The translations under genes were made by a program, and so were the position numbers. Of a stretch of 64,000 nt of DNA, positions 11,519-20,517 are shown one piece after another. The notes under the pieces were generated by a model. That model was not told the DNA's origin. It did not search any database and saw only the letters and a program-made list of their open reading frames with translations. Where the stretch lies: assembly GCA_039105265.1 (NCBI GenBank), contig JAPFFF010000051.1, positions 62,001-126,000 on the forward strand, given 5' to 3'. The stretch comes from Tritrichomonas musculus (taxonomy: Eukaryota > Parabasalia > Tritrichomonadida > Tritrichomonadidae). How positions within the stretch are numbered: the stretch's first letter is position 1; each line of letters opens with the position of its first letter.

Positions 11519-12238
11519 TTAACTTTTTGAATGGGGTCCAGGGGCGGGAGCCCTTGGAGTAGTCTCGAGCGTAGCGAAGAGGGTAGGCTGTGTAATTAGA
11601 CACGGCCTACCGTATACTACTGTCATTGCAATGGGTAGGTCATCAATAAATATCCAGCGCTTCTTCTGATCTTGATATATCCTACTGACCTGCCTCCATG
11701 AATGCTTGTTGCGACGAACGAGATGGAGTACCACAGAATCCTTATCTTTGGGAAGATCCTCAAGCCATATCATATATCGGTAGCTATTTTTGTGATCCTT
11801 GGGGACCGCCCTTGGAGTGAGGTCCTTGATTTTGTTAACCATCTGCTCGCGTTGCTTCTCAAACTGAGCATCCAAGAGTTTCATAATATGGAGAGAATAT
11901 CTAGGGGATGCCCACATTGCAATATGATTGACCAGCAATCGGTGAACATACATACCCTTCAAATCATTAGGTAAATTGGGTCTATCTTCATGAATTCGGT
12001 CTGCGGGAATTCCCGTTGACCCCATTTCATCAAGAATTTCTTGAGCTGATTGATTTCGAAACCAGTCATTGACTTGCTTCTTGGAATTACATGCATTGAG
12101 AATCGATTGCATCTGGTGCATATCATCCTCAATGGAATGTATCAAACGGAGCTTATCATTATATTGGATGTATTCATACTCATCATCGATTGGTTCGACA
12201 ACAGCTGACACTGATGTGTTTGTCCCAGTTGATTCCAT
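11519..12238 (-). CDS. KilA-N domain protein, copy A
   Basis: A 239-residue protein. Residues about 45-130 match the KilA-N pattern of large DNA viruses: a small N-terminal strand-rich part, NACNSKKQVNDWFRNQSAQE, then a helix ending YVHRLLVNHIAMWASPRYSL and a following DAQFEKQREQ helix. KilA-N is a DNA-binding domain found in NCLDVs, phages and some Polinton relatives. A C-terminal part (YRYMIWLEDLPKDKDSVVLHLVRRN onward) resembles the small C-terminal domains that accompany KilA-N in such viruses. Its last ~30 residues differ completely from copy B (15719-16492) and include a GC-rich 11-bp hairpin at 11583-11610, which suggests a recombination junction near 11620. It starts at an ATG with the same upstream sequence as copy B. 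Likely role: sequence-specific DNA binding or regulation (inference). Confidence 0.65.
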   Translation of the reverse strand: MESTGTNTSVSAVVEPIDDEYEYIQYNDKLRLIHSIEDDMHQMQSILNACNSKKQVNDWFRNQSAQEILDEMGSTGIPADRIHEDRPNLPNDLKGMYVHRLLVNHIAMWASPRYSLHIMKLLDAQFEKQREQMVNKIKDLTPRAVPKDHKNSYRYMIWLEDLPKDKDSVVLHLVRRNKHSWRQVSRIYQDQKKRWIFIDDLPIAMTVVYGRPCLITQPTLFATLETTPRAPAPGPHSKS

Positions 12239-12284
12239 TTGGAATTCGATAAAAAATTGAGTTGCATTGCGAACTAGCTAGTTA

Positions 12285-12500
12285 TTACCTCATATGAAGT
12301 TGAGTCCAAAAATATAAAATACAATGTGAATGTATGAATGCACAAGCAAATTCATATGAGAATGCAAGTATTTTCAATAGCATCTTGATCCTACCCAAAT
12401 CGAGTTCCTTGCGATCATAGCTATCACCATCTATGATTTTGGCTCGAAGGGATTCCAAATCAGTTTCAAAATTTGATATTGTATCGATGAGATCATCCAT
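12285..12500 (-). CDS. Small ORF, acidic helical, unknown (copy A)
   Basis: 71 codons, beginning MDDLIDTISNFETDLESL. The first ~50 residues are predicted helical and are repeated in copy B (16593-16751), where the C-terminus differs. No family is recognised. It lies immediately upstream (minus strand) of KilA-N copy A, so the two may belong to one transcription unit. Conservation between the two copies reflects a recent duplication more than selection. Confidence 0.35.
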   Translation of the reverse strand: MDDLIDTISNFETDLESLRAKIIDGDSYDRKELDLGRIKMLLKILAFSYEFACAFIHSHCILYFWTQLHMR

Positions 12501-12539
12501 GAAATCATCGTCGTTGTGGTAGTCGAATGCAAGGGATTT

Positions 12540-12659
12540 CTATTGGGGGTATTTCTTGAGGATGAATCGTTCGAGGTAATCGAGTTTGACACCATTAGCT
12601 TCGACATTGGAGAGTTGTGGCATGGCAACGAATGCACTGTTTGCAGTTGTTGAATTCAT
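12540..12659 (-). CDS. Small ORF, 39 residues, unknown (copy A)
   Basis: Starts at an ATG with the upstream sequence TTATCCAGTTAGAA, shared with copy B, and reads MNSTTANSAFVAMPQLSNVE followed by a short basic helical end (LERFILKKYPQ). It is the first ORF of the duplicated cassette. No family is recognised. Confidence 0.35.
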   Translation of the reverse strand: MNSTTANSAFVAMPQLSNVEANGVKLDYLERFILKKYPQ

Positions 12660-13062
12660 TTCTAACTGGATAAAAAATTGAATTGGTTTGAGAATCGCGT
12701 TATTTTTGGAATTTGTATGGGTTGCTCCATCGGTCTGTTCCATAGGTGGTGTCATAGGTGGTCCCATATGTGGTCCCATATGTGGTCCCATATGTGGGCC
12801 ATAAGTGGCCTATTTTTGGAATTTGTATGGGCTCAAATATGGGCGTTTTATGTGCGTTTTGTGGTTGTATGCAATATGGTCAAAAATAGGGAATTCTATG
12901 TGGCCCCCGAATATGGGTCCAAATATGGGGTCAAATGCAGGTTCAAAATATGGGGCTGTGAGTGTATGCTATTTTTGATATTTAGAAGGGGCCAAAAGTG
13001 GGTCATTTATGGCGTTTTTGGGTGGATTCTATCTGACCTGGATTCGGAACACACATCACTAC
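12660..13062. other. Intergenic part of the duplicated cassette, with a short minisatellite
   Basis: No supported gene on either strand. At 12762-12800 there are three tandem GGTCCCATATGT units. The matching place in copy B (about 17042-17076) carries a different tandem repeat, GGTGGTT. The rest (about 12807-13055) is highly similar to 17073-17325 and is rich in AAATATGGG motifs. It could be the promoter region for the minus-strand cassette. Confidence 0.5.
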
Positions 13063-14673
13063 TTACCCAAACATATTCTCCTCACTGGGGGACTGAAATA
13101 CACCTGATAGTTGGAAATAGATTTTGAGTGGTTTTACCTCACGCTTATAGACCTGTTGCAGGCCATCATATATGGTGTTCAATGAGGATATCGAGTTGAA
13201 GTAGTATATGTATATTGGCTCATAGGTATCGATATCCTCGCGTTCCTTGGAATCACTATCAGCATATTTGGCATATGATCGCCAAGCCTCAACGGCCCTA
13301 TCATAGCTATCAGGTTCATTCACAATGAGGAAATCGGTGTGTTTCGATTTGAACTCATGACCGAACTCACTGAGGTACTCGAGTATTTCATTATTTTCAG
13401 GGTCCTTGGGGAGATCATCAATATTAGCGTTACCATCGATAATATGATTCAGTTTTGTAACCTTAGTCCTGTCTCGGAGTATATCTAGTATTTCAGCTCT
13501 ATCGATATACTCAGGATAATACTTGTTGAAATATGCATATGCTTTGTGTTCATCTAATAACCGCTGTTTGAACCTATTCTGGGTATCCAATTGCCGCCAT
13601 TCATCCATGTAATCCCCAATTCTGTAATCACATCTATTGAAATTATTGAAGTAATCCTTATCTAAGGCTGCATCTCGTTCAGTCTTAAGCCTCTCGAAGA
13701 ATGTATCAAAATCTGATTCCTTGAGCTTACCAGTGCGATCAAAACCGGTGCGATGTACAAATAAATTATCATTTAGGAACTTCTTGAGTGGGCCCAGTTG
13801 AAGAATATACGTAGTGTTAGTAGGGATGTTACCACCGAACTTAGTGTTGATTTTATCGATATAGCTTTTGACAGTTTCTGGGGGGATTTCACCAAAATGC
13901 TTATTCGAGATCTTGAGATGCTTTTCACGCTCCTGTTCCTGCTTCTGTTTCAATCGATCGCGTTTCAATTTCTCAGCGAGTTTCTGTTCCCGCTTCTGGA
14001 GACGCTCCTGTTCAACTCGCTCCCGTTCCAATTGCTTAGCACGTTCACGTTCAAGTCTGACTTCCTCAAGTGCATGCAGATTCTGTTCAGTTGCATCCCT
14101 CAGTAGCTCATCCTCTTGTTCATCATGCATTCGCTCGAAGAATGTATCAAAATCTGATTCCTTGAGTTTATAAGTGATGTCACAACCCGTGCGATATACA
14201 AATAAATTATCATTTAGGTACTTTATGAGACTGCTCTGCTGTGCGGCCTGTGGTATGTCAGTTGGGATGTTACCACCGAACTCAGTGTTGACGATCTTGA
14301 TATAATCTTGGATAGTTTTCGCGGTTAAAACCCATTTATCAAAATGCGTCTTCTTAATCTTGCTATTCAGAATACTTTCAGGCCGTTCCAAGCCCAATTT
14401 CTGGAGACGCTCCTGTTCAGCACGCGTAAGCCTTAGTCGTCTGACGAATGTATCAAAATCTGATTCCTCGAGAAGAGAATTTGTATCAAAACCAGTGTGA
14501 GCTACAAATGAGTTCTCATTCAGGAACTTTATGAGACTGCTCAGCTGTCCAACATATTGGTTGTCGGTTGAGATGCCCCCACCGAACTCCTCATTGATGA
14601 TATCGATATAGCTTTTGACGATGTCTGTGGGTAGAACCTTTTTATCAAAATTACTAGTAGTAATCTTACTCAT
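13063..14673 (-). CDS. Protein with three copies of an unnamed ~80-residue domain
   Basis: A 536-residue protein with an ATG start. Three copies of one domain lie at about residues 1-84, 104-187 and 248-332. Each has a Phe near the start, a helix with YI-x2-(I/V)N, then FGG-x-IPT, a Gln, L-x-KFLN(D/E)N-x-F, TG-x-D, and ESDFDTF-x2-R(L/M). The same domain stands once at the N-terminus of the 477-residue Polinton protein at 55854-57287. Between copies 2 and 3 lies a ~60-residue, strongly charged coiled coil rich in ERE/KQE. The last 200 residues are unrelated to anything I recognise. A DNA- or partner-binding role is possible but unproven; association with KilA-N genes and with a virion-gene cluster is the only context. 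Composition is more GC-rich than in host genes. Confidence 0.65.
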   Translation of the reverse strand: MSKITTSNFDKKVLPTDIVKSYIDIINEEFGGGISTDNQYVGQLSSLIKFLNENSFVAHTGFDTNSLLEESDFDTFVRRLRLTRAEQERLQKLGLERPESILNSKIKKTHFDKWVLTAKTIQDYIKIVNTEFGGNIPTDIPQAAQQSSLIKYLNDNLFVYRTGCDITYKLKESDFDTFFERMHDEQEDELLRDATEQNLHALEEVRLERERAKQLERERVEQERLQKREQKLAEKLKRDRLKQKQEQEREKHLKISNKHFGEIPPETVKSYIDKINTKFGGNIPTNTTYILQLGPLKKFLNDNLFVHRTGFDRTGKLKESDFDTFFERLKTERDAALDKDYFNNFNRCDYRIGDYMDEWRQLDTQNRFKQRLLDEHKAYAYFNKYYPEYIDRAEILDILRDRTKVTKLNHIIDGNANIDDLPKDPENNEILEYLSEFGHEFKSKHTDFLIVNEPDSYDRAVEAWRSYAKYADSDSKEREDIDTYEPIYIYYFNSISSLNTIYDGLQQVYKREVKPLKIYFQLSGVFQSPSEENMFG

Positions 14674-15144
14674 TTGCCCATTGGTAAAAATACAAAAATA
14701 ATCATCGCAACGCTGTTGATAACATACTATTTTTGAATTTTACTCAATTAAATAGCAAATCGGAATCATATATGTGTTAGCGCTAACTGGTATAGTTGTT
14801 GGGTCATGAAGCATGTCTCCGGGCTTCGGCTGCAGGCATGAGTTCGATTCACTGCCATACCGATTTTTCGTATTATTTCCGGTCCATATTTGTGGTAGAG
14901 CCCTAGCGAACTAAACACCTTGGGTAAGCTATTACTTGTGGATTATGGGGTAATACGGGCATTTGCCGGCATTTGCAACCCAAACCAGCTCTTGTAACTG
15001 GATGCAACTGTTTCTCTTTATGGGGTGGTATCATCCCGGACACTTATCATCTCATATCGAATGCACTACGCATCCAGTTACGGGGTCGGTTTTTGCAAAA
15101 ATATTTTTGGATTCGCTTACGCTCAATAACTTCGTTATTAACGG
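14674..15144. other. Intergenic region with a tRNA-like segment and two inverted repeats
   Basis: No protein gene is supported. It holds the tRNA-like segment described separately, a perfect 12-bp inverted repeat (GTAACTGGATGC at 14994-15005 and its complement at 15070-15081, 64 bp apart), and a tight hairpin AATAAC-TTC-GTTATT at 15125-15139, just past the 3' end of the next gene, where it could act in 3'-end formation. Confidence 0.6.
14789..14867 (+). ncRNA. tRNA-like segment with box B and T-run
   Basis: 14789-14861 is 73 nt with closing sequences GGTATAG and CCATACC (six of seven pairs). A box-B-like GTTCGATTC at 14842-14850 sits exactly the tRNA distance from the 3' acceptor strand, and a T5 run follows at 14863-14867, as in RNA polymerase III genes. 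A box-A-like TAGCGCTAACTGG lies just upstream, at 14778-14790. The T-stem pairs badly, and the centre folds more easily as a 7-bp hairpin (CATGTCT with AGGCATG). It is therefore a degenerate tRNA or tRNA-derived RNA at best. Confidence 0.25.
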
Positions 15145-15678
15145 TTAGAAATCGGTTGTATCGATCTCATCATCTGGGTCTGGAGCTGTTTCCCTTGGTG
15201 GGCCGTTTATAGGCATATGGGTGTTGATTAGTTTTTGGGTCATATACATGGAGATACTCAACTTTAGGTTATCGCGTATGAGTCTACGCAATAGGGAGAC
15301 GCGTTTATGAGGTTCTGCTTGGGAGACCGCATCGATTACCGCCTGTGATGTGACATATTGGATCAATCGGTCGTGATCCCCAATATCCAAAAACTTGCTT
15401 CGATTGAATATATGGGTCCGATTTAAACGAGGTCGAGGATGTTCAATAGATGGAGTCTCAGGAGGTGAGTCATTTGCATCCTGAGTAGTATCCTGAGTGG
15501 TGTCGATATGTGCTTCAGCCTTTGGGGTATCAGTAGATGGTTTGCGTTTATGGTTCATACGCTTAATCAAATGCTTGACATCTCGGCGCAAATCGGTGAT
15601 ACCATCTACGATTTTTGAGAGTATCTCAGCATCAGTAGCCATATCAGTAGTCATATCTGTATCCATATCTGTATCCAT
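15145..15678 (-). CDS. Unknown protein, 177 residues, with disordered segments
   Basis: An ATG start (MDTDMDTD...) with an imperfect MDTDM/TTDM repeat at the N-terminus. A coiled-coil-like stretch (IVDGITDLRRDVKHLIKRM), a Pro/Thr-rich disordered middle, and a more ordered end follow, the last with helices around IQYVTSQAVIDAV and KRVSLLRRLIRDNLKL. The end is acidic. No family is recognised. It lies between KilA-N copy B and the three-domain gene on the same strand. Its 3' end is followed by the AATAAC/GTTATT hairpin. Codon use is GC-richer than in host genes nearby, as in the rest of this block. Confidence 0.5.
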   Translation of the reverse strand: MDTDMDTDMTTDMATDAEILSKIVDGITDLRRDVKHLIKRMNHKRKPSTDTPKAEAHIDTTQDTTQDANDSPPETPSIEHPRPRLNRTHIFNRSKFLDIGDHDRLIQYVTSQAVIDAVSQAEPHKRVSLLRRLIRDNLKLSISMYMTQKLINTHMPINGPPRETAPDPDDEIDTTDF

Positions 15679-15718
15679 TTATGCAAAAATAAAATATTAT
15701 TTTTGAGCTTTGACTCAA

Positions 15719-16492
15719 TTATGATCGCATTGTGGTTGTGAAATATTTGTCCACAGCTGTGTGAAAATCATTAAGGCATGATCTTTTGATGGTAATCCTA
15801 GTACCACCTACAGTGACATCATCCCCTTTGAACATAGCTTTGGCCATTCGTTTGATATCTTCATTTGGGGTCATTGCAATGGGTAGGTCATCAATAAATA
15901 TCCAGCGCTTCTTCTGATCTTGATATATCCTACTGACCTGCCTCCATGAATGCTTGTTGCGACGAACGAGATGGAGTACCACAGAATCCTTATCTTTGGG
16001 AAGATCCTCAAGCCATATCATATATCAGTAGCTATTTTTGTGATCCTTGGGGACCGCCCTTGTAGTGAGGTCATTGATTTTGTTATCCATCTGCTCGCGT
16101 TGCTTCTCAAAATGAGCATCCAAAAGCTGAGCAATATATATGGCATACTTTCGACTTGCCCAGCATGCAACATCATTGACCAGTAGTCGGTGAATGTATA
16201 TACCTTGCAAATGGGAATTACCAATATTTACTCGATTTTGAACCAAATCCTCGGGACAGCAATTTTGCTGTGCCGATAATTCATCGAGTATTTCATTGGA
16301 TTCAGCGAGTTGCCTCCATCGATAAGCCTGCTTCTTGGAATTACATGCATTGAGAATCGATTGCATCTGGTACATATCATCCTTAATGGAATGTACCAAA
16401 CGGAGCTTATCATTATATTGGATGTATTCATACTCATCATCGATTGGTTCGATAACAGCTGCCATTGGTGTATTTGACCCAGTTGATTCCAT
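15719..16492 (-). pseudogene. KilA-N domain gene, copy B (broken)
   Basis: Direct-repeat partner of copy A. It has the same N-terminus (MESTG, IDDEYEYIQYNDKLR) and KilA-N core ending YIHRLLVNDVACWASRKYAI, with clear substitutions in the middle of the domain. The C-terminus extends past the shared part (TPNEDIKRMAKAMFKGDD...) where copy A has unrelated residues, so copy B probably shows the original end of the family. The copy is broken, about once. The middle of the KilA-N core differs more between copies than the flanks do, which suggests exchange or diversifying change in the DNA-contacting part. Confidence 0.6.
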
Positions 16493-16592
16493 TTGGAATT
16501 CGATAAAAAATTGAGTTGCATTGCGAACTAGCTAGTTATTACCTCATATGAAGTTGAGTCCAAAAATATAAAATACGAATGCGATTGAGATC

Positions 16593-16751
16593 TTAAGCAA
16601 ATTCATATGAGAATGCAAGTATTTTCAATAGCATCTTGATCCTACCCAAATCGAGTTCCTTGCGATCATAGCTATCACCATCTATGATTTTGGCTCGAAG
16701 GGATTCCAAATCAGTTTCAAAATTTGATATTGTATCGATGAGATCATCCAT
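16593..16751 (-). CDS. Small ORF, acidic helical, unknown (copy B)
   Basis: 52 codons, the copy-B equivalent of 12285-12500: the same first 52 residues, ending FSYEFA. The shorter end here may be the original one. Too short for the usual length cut-offs. Confidence 0.35.
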   Translation of the reverse strand: MDDLIDTISNFETDLESLRAKIIDGDSYDRKELDLGRIKMLLKILAFSYEFA

Positions 16752-16790
16752 GAAATCATCGTCGTTGTGGTAGTCGAATGCAAGGGATTT

Positions 16791-16910
16791 CTATTGGGGG
16801 TATTTCTTGAGGATGAATCGTTCGAGGTAATCGAGTTTGACACCATTAGCTTCGACATTGGAGAGTTGTGGCATGGCAACGAATGCACTGTTTGCAGTTG
16901 TTGAATTCAT
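16791..16910 (-). CDS. Small ORF, 39 residues, unknown (copy B)
   Basis: The same 39-residue product as 12540-12659, with the same upstream sequence, at a constant offset of 4251 bp. No family is recognised. Confidence 0.35.
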   Translation of the reverse strand: MNSTTANSAFVAMPQLSNVEANGVKLDYLERFILKKYPQ

Positions 16911-17274
16911 TTCTAACTGGATAAAAAATTGAATTGATTCGAGAATCACGTTATTTTTGGGTTCAATCGAATTTAAGTTTTGGCATTTCAAGCGAAGTTG
17001 AATTTTGGGACCCCCCTCTGGAAACCCTTTGCCGAAAATTATAGTAGGTGGTTGGTGGTTGGTGGTTGGTAGGTGGCCTATTTTTGGAATTTGTATGGGT
17101 CCAAATATGGGCGTTTTATGGGCGTTTTGGGGTAGTATGCAATATGGTCAAAAATAGGGAATTCTATGTGACCCCCGAATATGGGTTCAAATGTGGGGTC
17201 AAATGCGGGTTCAAAATATGGGGTTGTGGGTGTATGCTATTTTTGATATTTAGAAGGGGCCAAAAGTGGGTCAT
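16911..17274. other. Intergenic part of the duplicated cassette, copy B
   Basis: Matches 12660-13024 apart from the tandem GGTGGTT/GGTAGGT stretch at about 17044-17078 and a diverged segment at about 16960-17040. No supported gene. Confidence 0.5.
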
Positions 17275-18279
17275 TTATGGCGTTTTTGGGTGGATTTTAT
17301 CTGGTCCCGATTCGGAACACACATCACTACTAGGAGGTAGTTTGGTTGGACAATTATATTGTGCATCACTATAGAAGTCTATCCAAAACCTTTGGTCCAT
17401 TGAGTTTAACTTGAAGTACTTAATCGGACTATATTTAACATCACTATCTCCAATATAGTTATGTAATGCTTGTTCACCAATAGATGAATATATTTTACAT
17501 GGATGTCTGTCCCATACATTATCAAATACCAACCTCTTACTTAAAGTTGAATACTTCTTAGGGTTATTTTGATAAGCTCCTGTGCCTATATTAAACACAT
17601 CTGCAAAGTCCTCATTCCAATCACCAATTTGGAAAAAATTGATATATTGTCTTGAATCTTCCTCTATATTATCATTATTTTTGGTATATATAATTTCATG
17701 AAAACCATCTTTATCATAATATCCATCTGTTTGTATATCTCGATATGCAATTAATGAATCATTTTGGGAAAATGCATTTCCATATTCTCCATGCATAGCT
17801 ATCCAAGATTTCATCGCGGTGTTGACAGCATCAAAGAACCCTCTTAAGTCCCCTTCCTCTGACACCCAATCAATAACATCAAAATTTGCTATCCATTTCC
17901 AAGTAGGCTCTTTTTCATTATCTACTTTGAGCTCGTCCTGGTAGAATTTATCAACTAGTTCTTGAGTTAAAATAGGGTCATTTGTATTTCCTCCATGTAA
18001 AACAAAGTAGGATTTTTGTACTTTAAATATAGTCACATTAAATTCTAATTTGCGTCTTCTCTTAATGATATGTGCTGAACGAACGCCAACAATAGATTCC
18101 TCTTTGTTTGCAGTTGACCATTCTGGTGGGAAATTAAACCAATACCTATTAAACTTAGCTTTATCATGTTGAGCATCCTCAAGGAAGTAGGCTGTTTCGA
18201 TTGGAAGAGGTGTATTACCATCATTAACTATATTATCTCGATTTGGATATAAAGTGTTAACACTTGGTGGTAATTCCAT
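17275..18279 (-). CDS. Possible minor capsid (penton-like) protein of the relic
   Basis: 334 residues, starting MELPPSVNTLYPNRD at an ATG preceded by TCAACTCGAA, which resembles a trichomonad initiator. Residues about 45-85 (FNFPPEW...SIVGVRSAHIIKRRRKLEF) resemble the region FPPEFVNSRNDRYISFQYCR of the 113-residue Polinton protein at 50987-51328. The basic RRRK followed by alternating hydrophobics fits a beta-rich jelly-roll strand. Penton-like identity is an inference with modest support. The last ~20 residues (from about SSDVCSESG) lie inside the duplicated cassette sequence that also overlaps the end of the three-domain gene, so the natural C-terminus may be different. It is AT-rich, unlike the GC-richer cassette next to it. 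Confidence 0.4.
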   Translation of the reverse strand: MELPPSVNTLYPNRDNIVNDGNTPLPIETAYFLEDAQHDKAKFNRYWFNFPPEWSTANKEESIVGVRSAHIIKRRRKLEFNVTIFKVQKSYFVLHGGNTNDPILTQELVDKFYQDELKVDNEKEPTWKWIANFDVIDWVSEEGDLRGFFDAVNTAMKSWIAMHGEYGNAFSQNDSLIAYRDIQTDGYYDKDGFHEIIYTKNNDNIEEDSRQYINFFQIGDWNEDFADVFNIGTGAYQNNPKKYSTLSKRLVFDNVWDRHPCKIYSSIGEQALHNYIGDSDVKYSPIKYFKLNSMDQRFWIDFYSDAQYNCPTKLPPSSDVCSESGPDKIHPKTP

Positions 18280-20517
18280 TTCGAGTTGAATAATAAGTCT
18301 TTATTTATATACAACACCTAATCATGCGGAAAATTCCCAAAAATGCTTGGGTATATCAAATCCCATTCCCACCCATTGCTCCCTAATTGAAAAAGTGGAA
18401 TAAATTTTAATACATTTATTTTTACTTTTATATTTTATAAATAATATATATAATTTGTTTAAACATTATTTTAAACTTAATATTTAAAATGTAAAAATTA
18501 TATACTTGTATAATTATATTTTATTTTATCTCAGAAAAAGTTTTAAATAATTTCAACTTTTTGAAAATATATTTTATTGAAATTATTAATTTTAAAAAAA
18601 AAAACATTTAATATATGATAAGATAGATAACTTTTAAAACATAATATTTTTATTGTGTAAAAATTAAATTTAATAAATTATTGTGTTATAATATTACATA
18701 TATATAGTAAATATTTGAAAGATATTTATGCAAAAAATCTTGGGAGAACATGTATTCAATTCTTGGGGAAATAACCGATTTTTCCCAAGGACAATTTTCT
18801 ATTAAACCTCCAAGGAATTGGCCTTTTTGGTAATCCCAAATTTCCCAAAAATTGAAAGCCCAGCTCTCCCAAGAAAAATTTCATAAATATCGCGAAATAA
18901 TGCAGAGAAATAAATTTAAATTGTAATTATTTTGTTGTAAAAAATTAAGTTAAGTTAAAATTTTATAATAATTTATATTTTTTTTTAGAAACTAGTACGA
19001 ATTTTTTAAAAATTGGTAATATTTTAATTTTTGAGATGGGAAATCTATCCCAAATTCAAAAAGTAGGCTCTCCCAACTCAAAAAATAAACATTTTATTTG
19101 AAATCTTTGAATAATATAATTCAATTTTTTTATTCACCTCATCTCTCAAAAAGCTCAGTATATTTTGCTCATAACTCATCAAACAGTTTTTCAAGGACAA
19201 ATTTTCTTGAAGTAATTTATTGTTTAGCAAAATATTATTCATTTAATTCATAAAAAATTCACTGTTTTTATAATAATTATTTTTTGGTCAATCTTCAGTT
19301 TTACCTATCTTCAGCCAAATTACACTAATATTCGCTCTAATTAAGCCGATATTTGCTCTAATTATACCAATTTTCAGCTTAACTACGCCATCTTCGCTCT
19401 AACCAAATCAATCTTCAGATAAATTATACCAAACTTTATTTTATCTACACCAATCTACCCTCTAACTATATCAATATTCAGACAAATTATGACAATATTC
19501 GTTTTAACTACACCGTCTCTCATTTAAACTAACTTTCAGTCAAATTACGCAATTTTTCTATTTAACTGCACAAATCTTGATTATAACTACACCAATATTC
19601 AATTCAACTATACTACAATCTTCAACTCAGCTACACAAATCTTCTCTCTAACTACATCGACTTTCTTCTATAATTTACCAATATTCACTCTAAATACACC
19701 AAATTTTTTACTTTAACTGCACCAATATTCAGATAAAATGGTTTAATCTTCACTCCAACTACGCCACAAGCAGAAGCTAATTGAATAATCATATTTCATT
19801 TAATAATCTATATTATTAAATGATTTTTACATTTTATTTAATGCTAGCTTATTTTTATACAAAATAAAAAGTTTCCGTTCTTGTTAAATAATTAAAATTT
19901 CCAATGAACTATTGAATAATTTATTCATTATCAAGATTCAAAATATAATAAAATAACTATTTTTATTAGTTAAATATTATCTTGTCATAATTTCATATAA
20001 ATGCAACATAAATTTGAAAATATTTGATAGCGAATTCGAAGCACAGATCCGCAAATCTATTAAAAATGGTTTAATTATCTATTTTGAAGTAAAAAAGCAA
20101 ACGCTATAATTTCAATGAGAATAAATTTCTAGATCAAAGATTGAATATTTTAAAAATTTAATTTTTAATAATTTAATCTTTTTAAACATGTTTTTAATTA
20201 TTGAATTAATTTATTTATATTTATAAAATTCTACTATTTAGAGAACTTCGAGTATAAACACTCTTTTTACTTAAATTAAAAAAAAAAACCTTTGATAAAT
20301 ATCGAACATAAATCCTTTAATAAAATTTTTTATATTCATTTTAACCATTAAACAAAAAGAAATATTATTTCATTCAAATTGTTATAAATTAGTAAAATAA
20401 AATTATTTAGTTCAATAACAAAAGATTAAATTTATATAATTTTATTGCTAATTTCAGATTTTTAGATATTTTTTATATTAAAATTATAAAATTTTATATT
20501 CATGTAAATATATAAGT
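18280..20517. other. AT-rich gap without a gene, containing a degenerate repeat array
   Basis: 2.2 kb with no supported ORF. 18730-19090 contains many short TTCCCAA/TCTCCCAA motifs on both strands. 19297-19768 is a degenerate tandem array (separate entry). The rest is featureless A/T. It may be host DNA trapped in the relic, or a lost gene. Confidence 0.6.
19297..19768. repeat. Degenerate 21-bp tandem repeat, about 22 units
   Basis: Successive units approximate CAATATTCACTCTAACTACAC, e.g. CAATCTTCAGATAAATTATAC, CAATATTCAGACAAATTATGA and CAATATTCGTTTTAACTACAC. The period is 21-22 bp. Units differ strongly, so the array is old. On the minus strand a perfect unit would be an open heptad, but frames are not kept across the array. 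Confidence 0.75.

Noticed and set aside
11702-11974. Plus-strand frame opposite KilA-N copy A (and 15950-16186 opposite copy B)
   Set aside because: Shadow of the KilA-N coding sequence; no independent support.
12678-17374. Plus-strand open frames at 12678-13127 and 17048-17374, similar to each other
   Set aside because: They lie in the duplicated cassette, so similarity is expected; composition is Trp/Phe/Val-rich without domain signal and they run across minus-strand gene ends.
19297-19768. CRISPR array
   Set aside because: Contiguous degenerate 21-bp units without distinct repeats and spacers, in a eukaryotic context.
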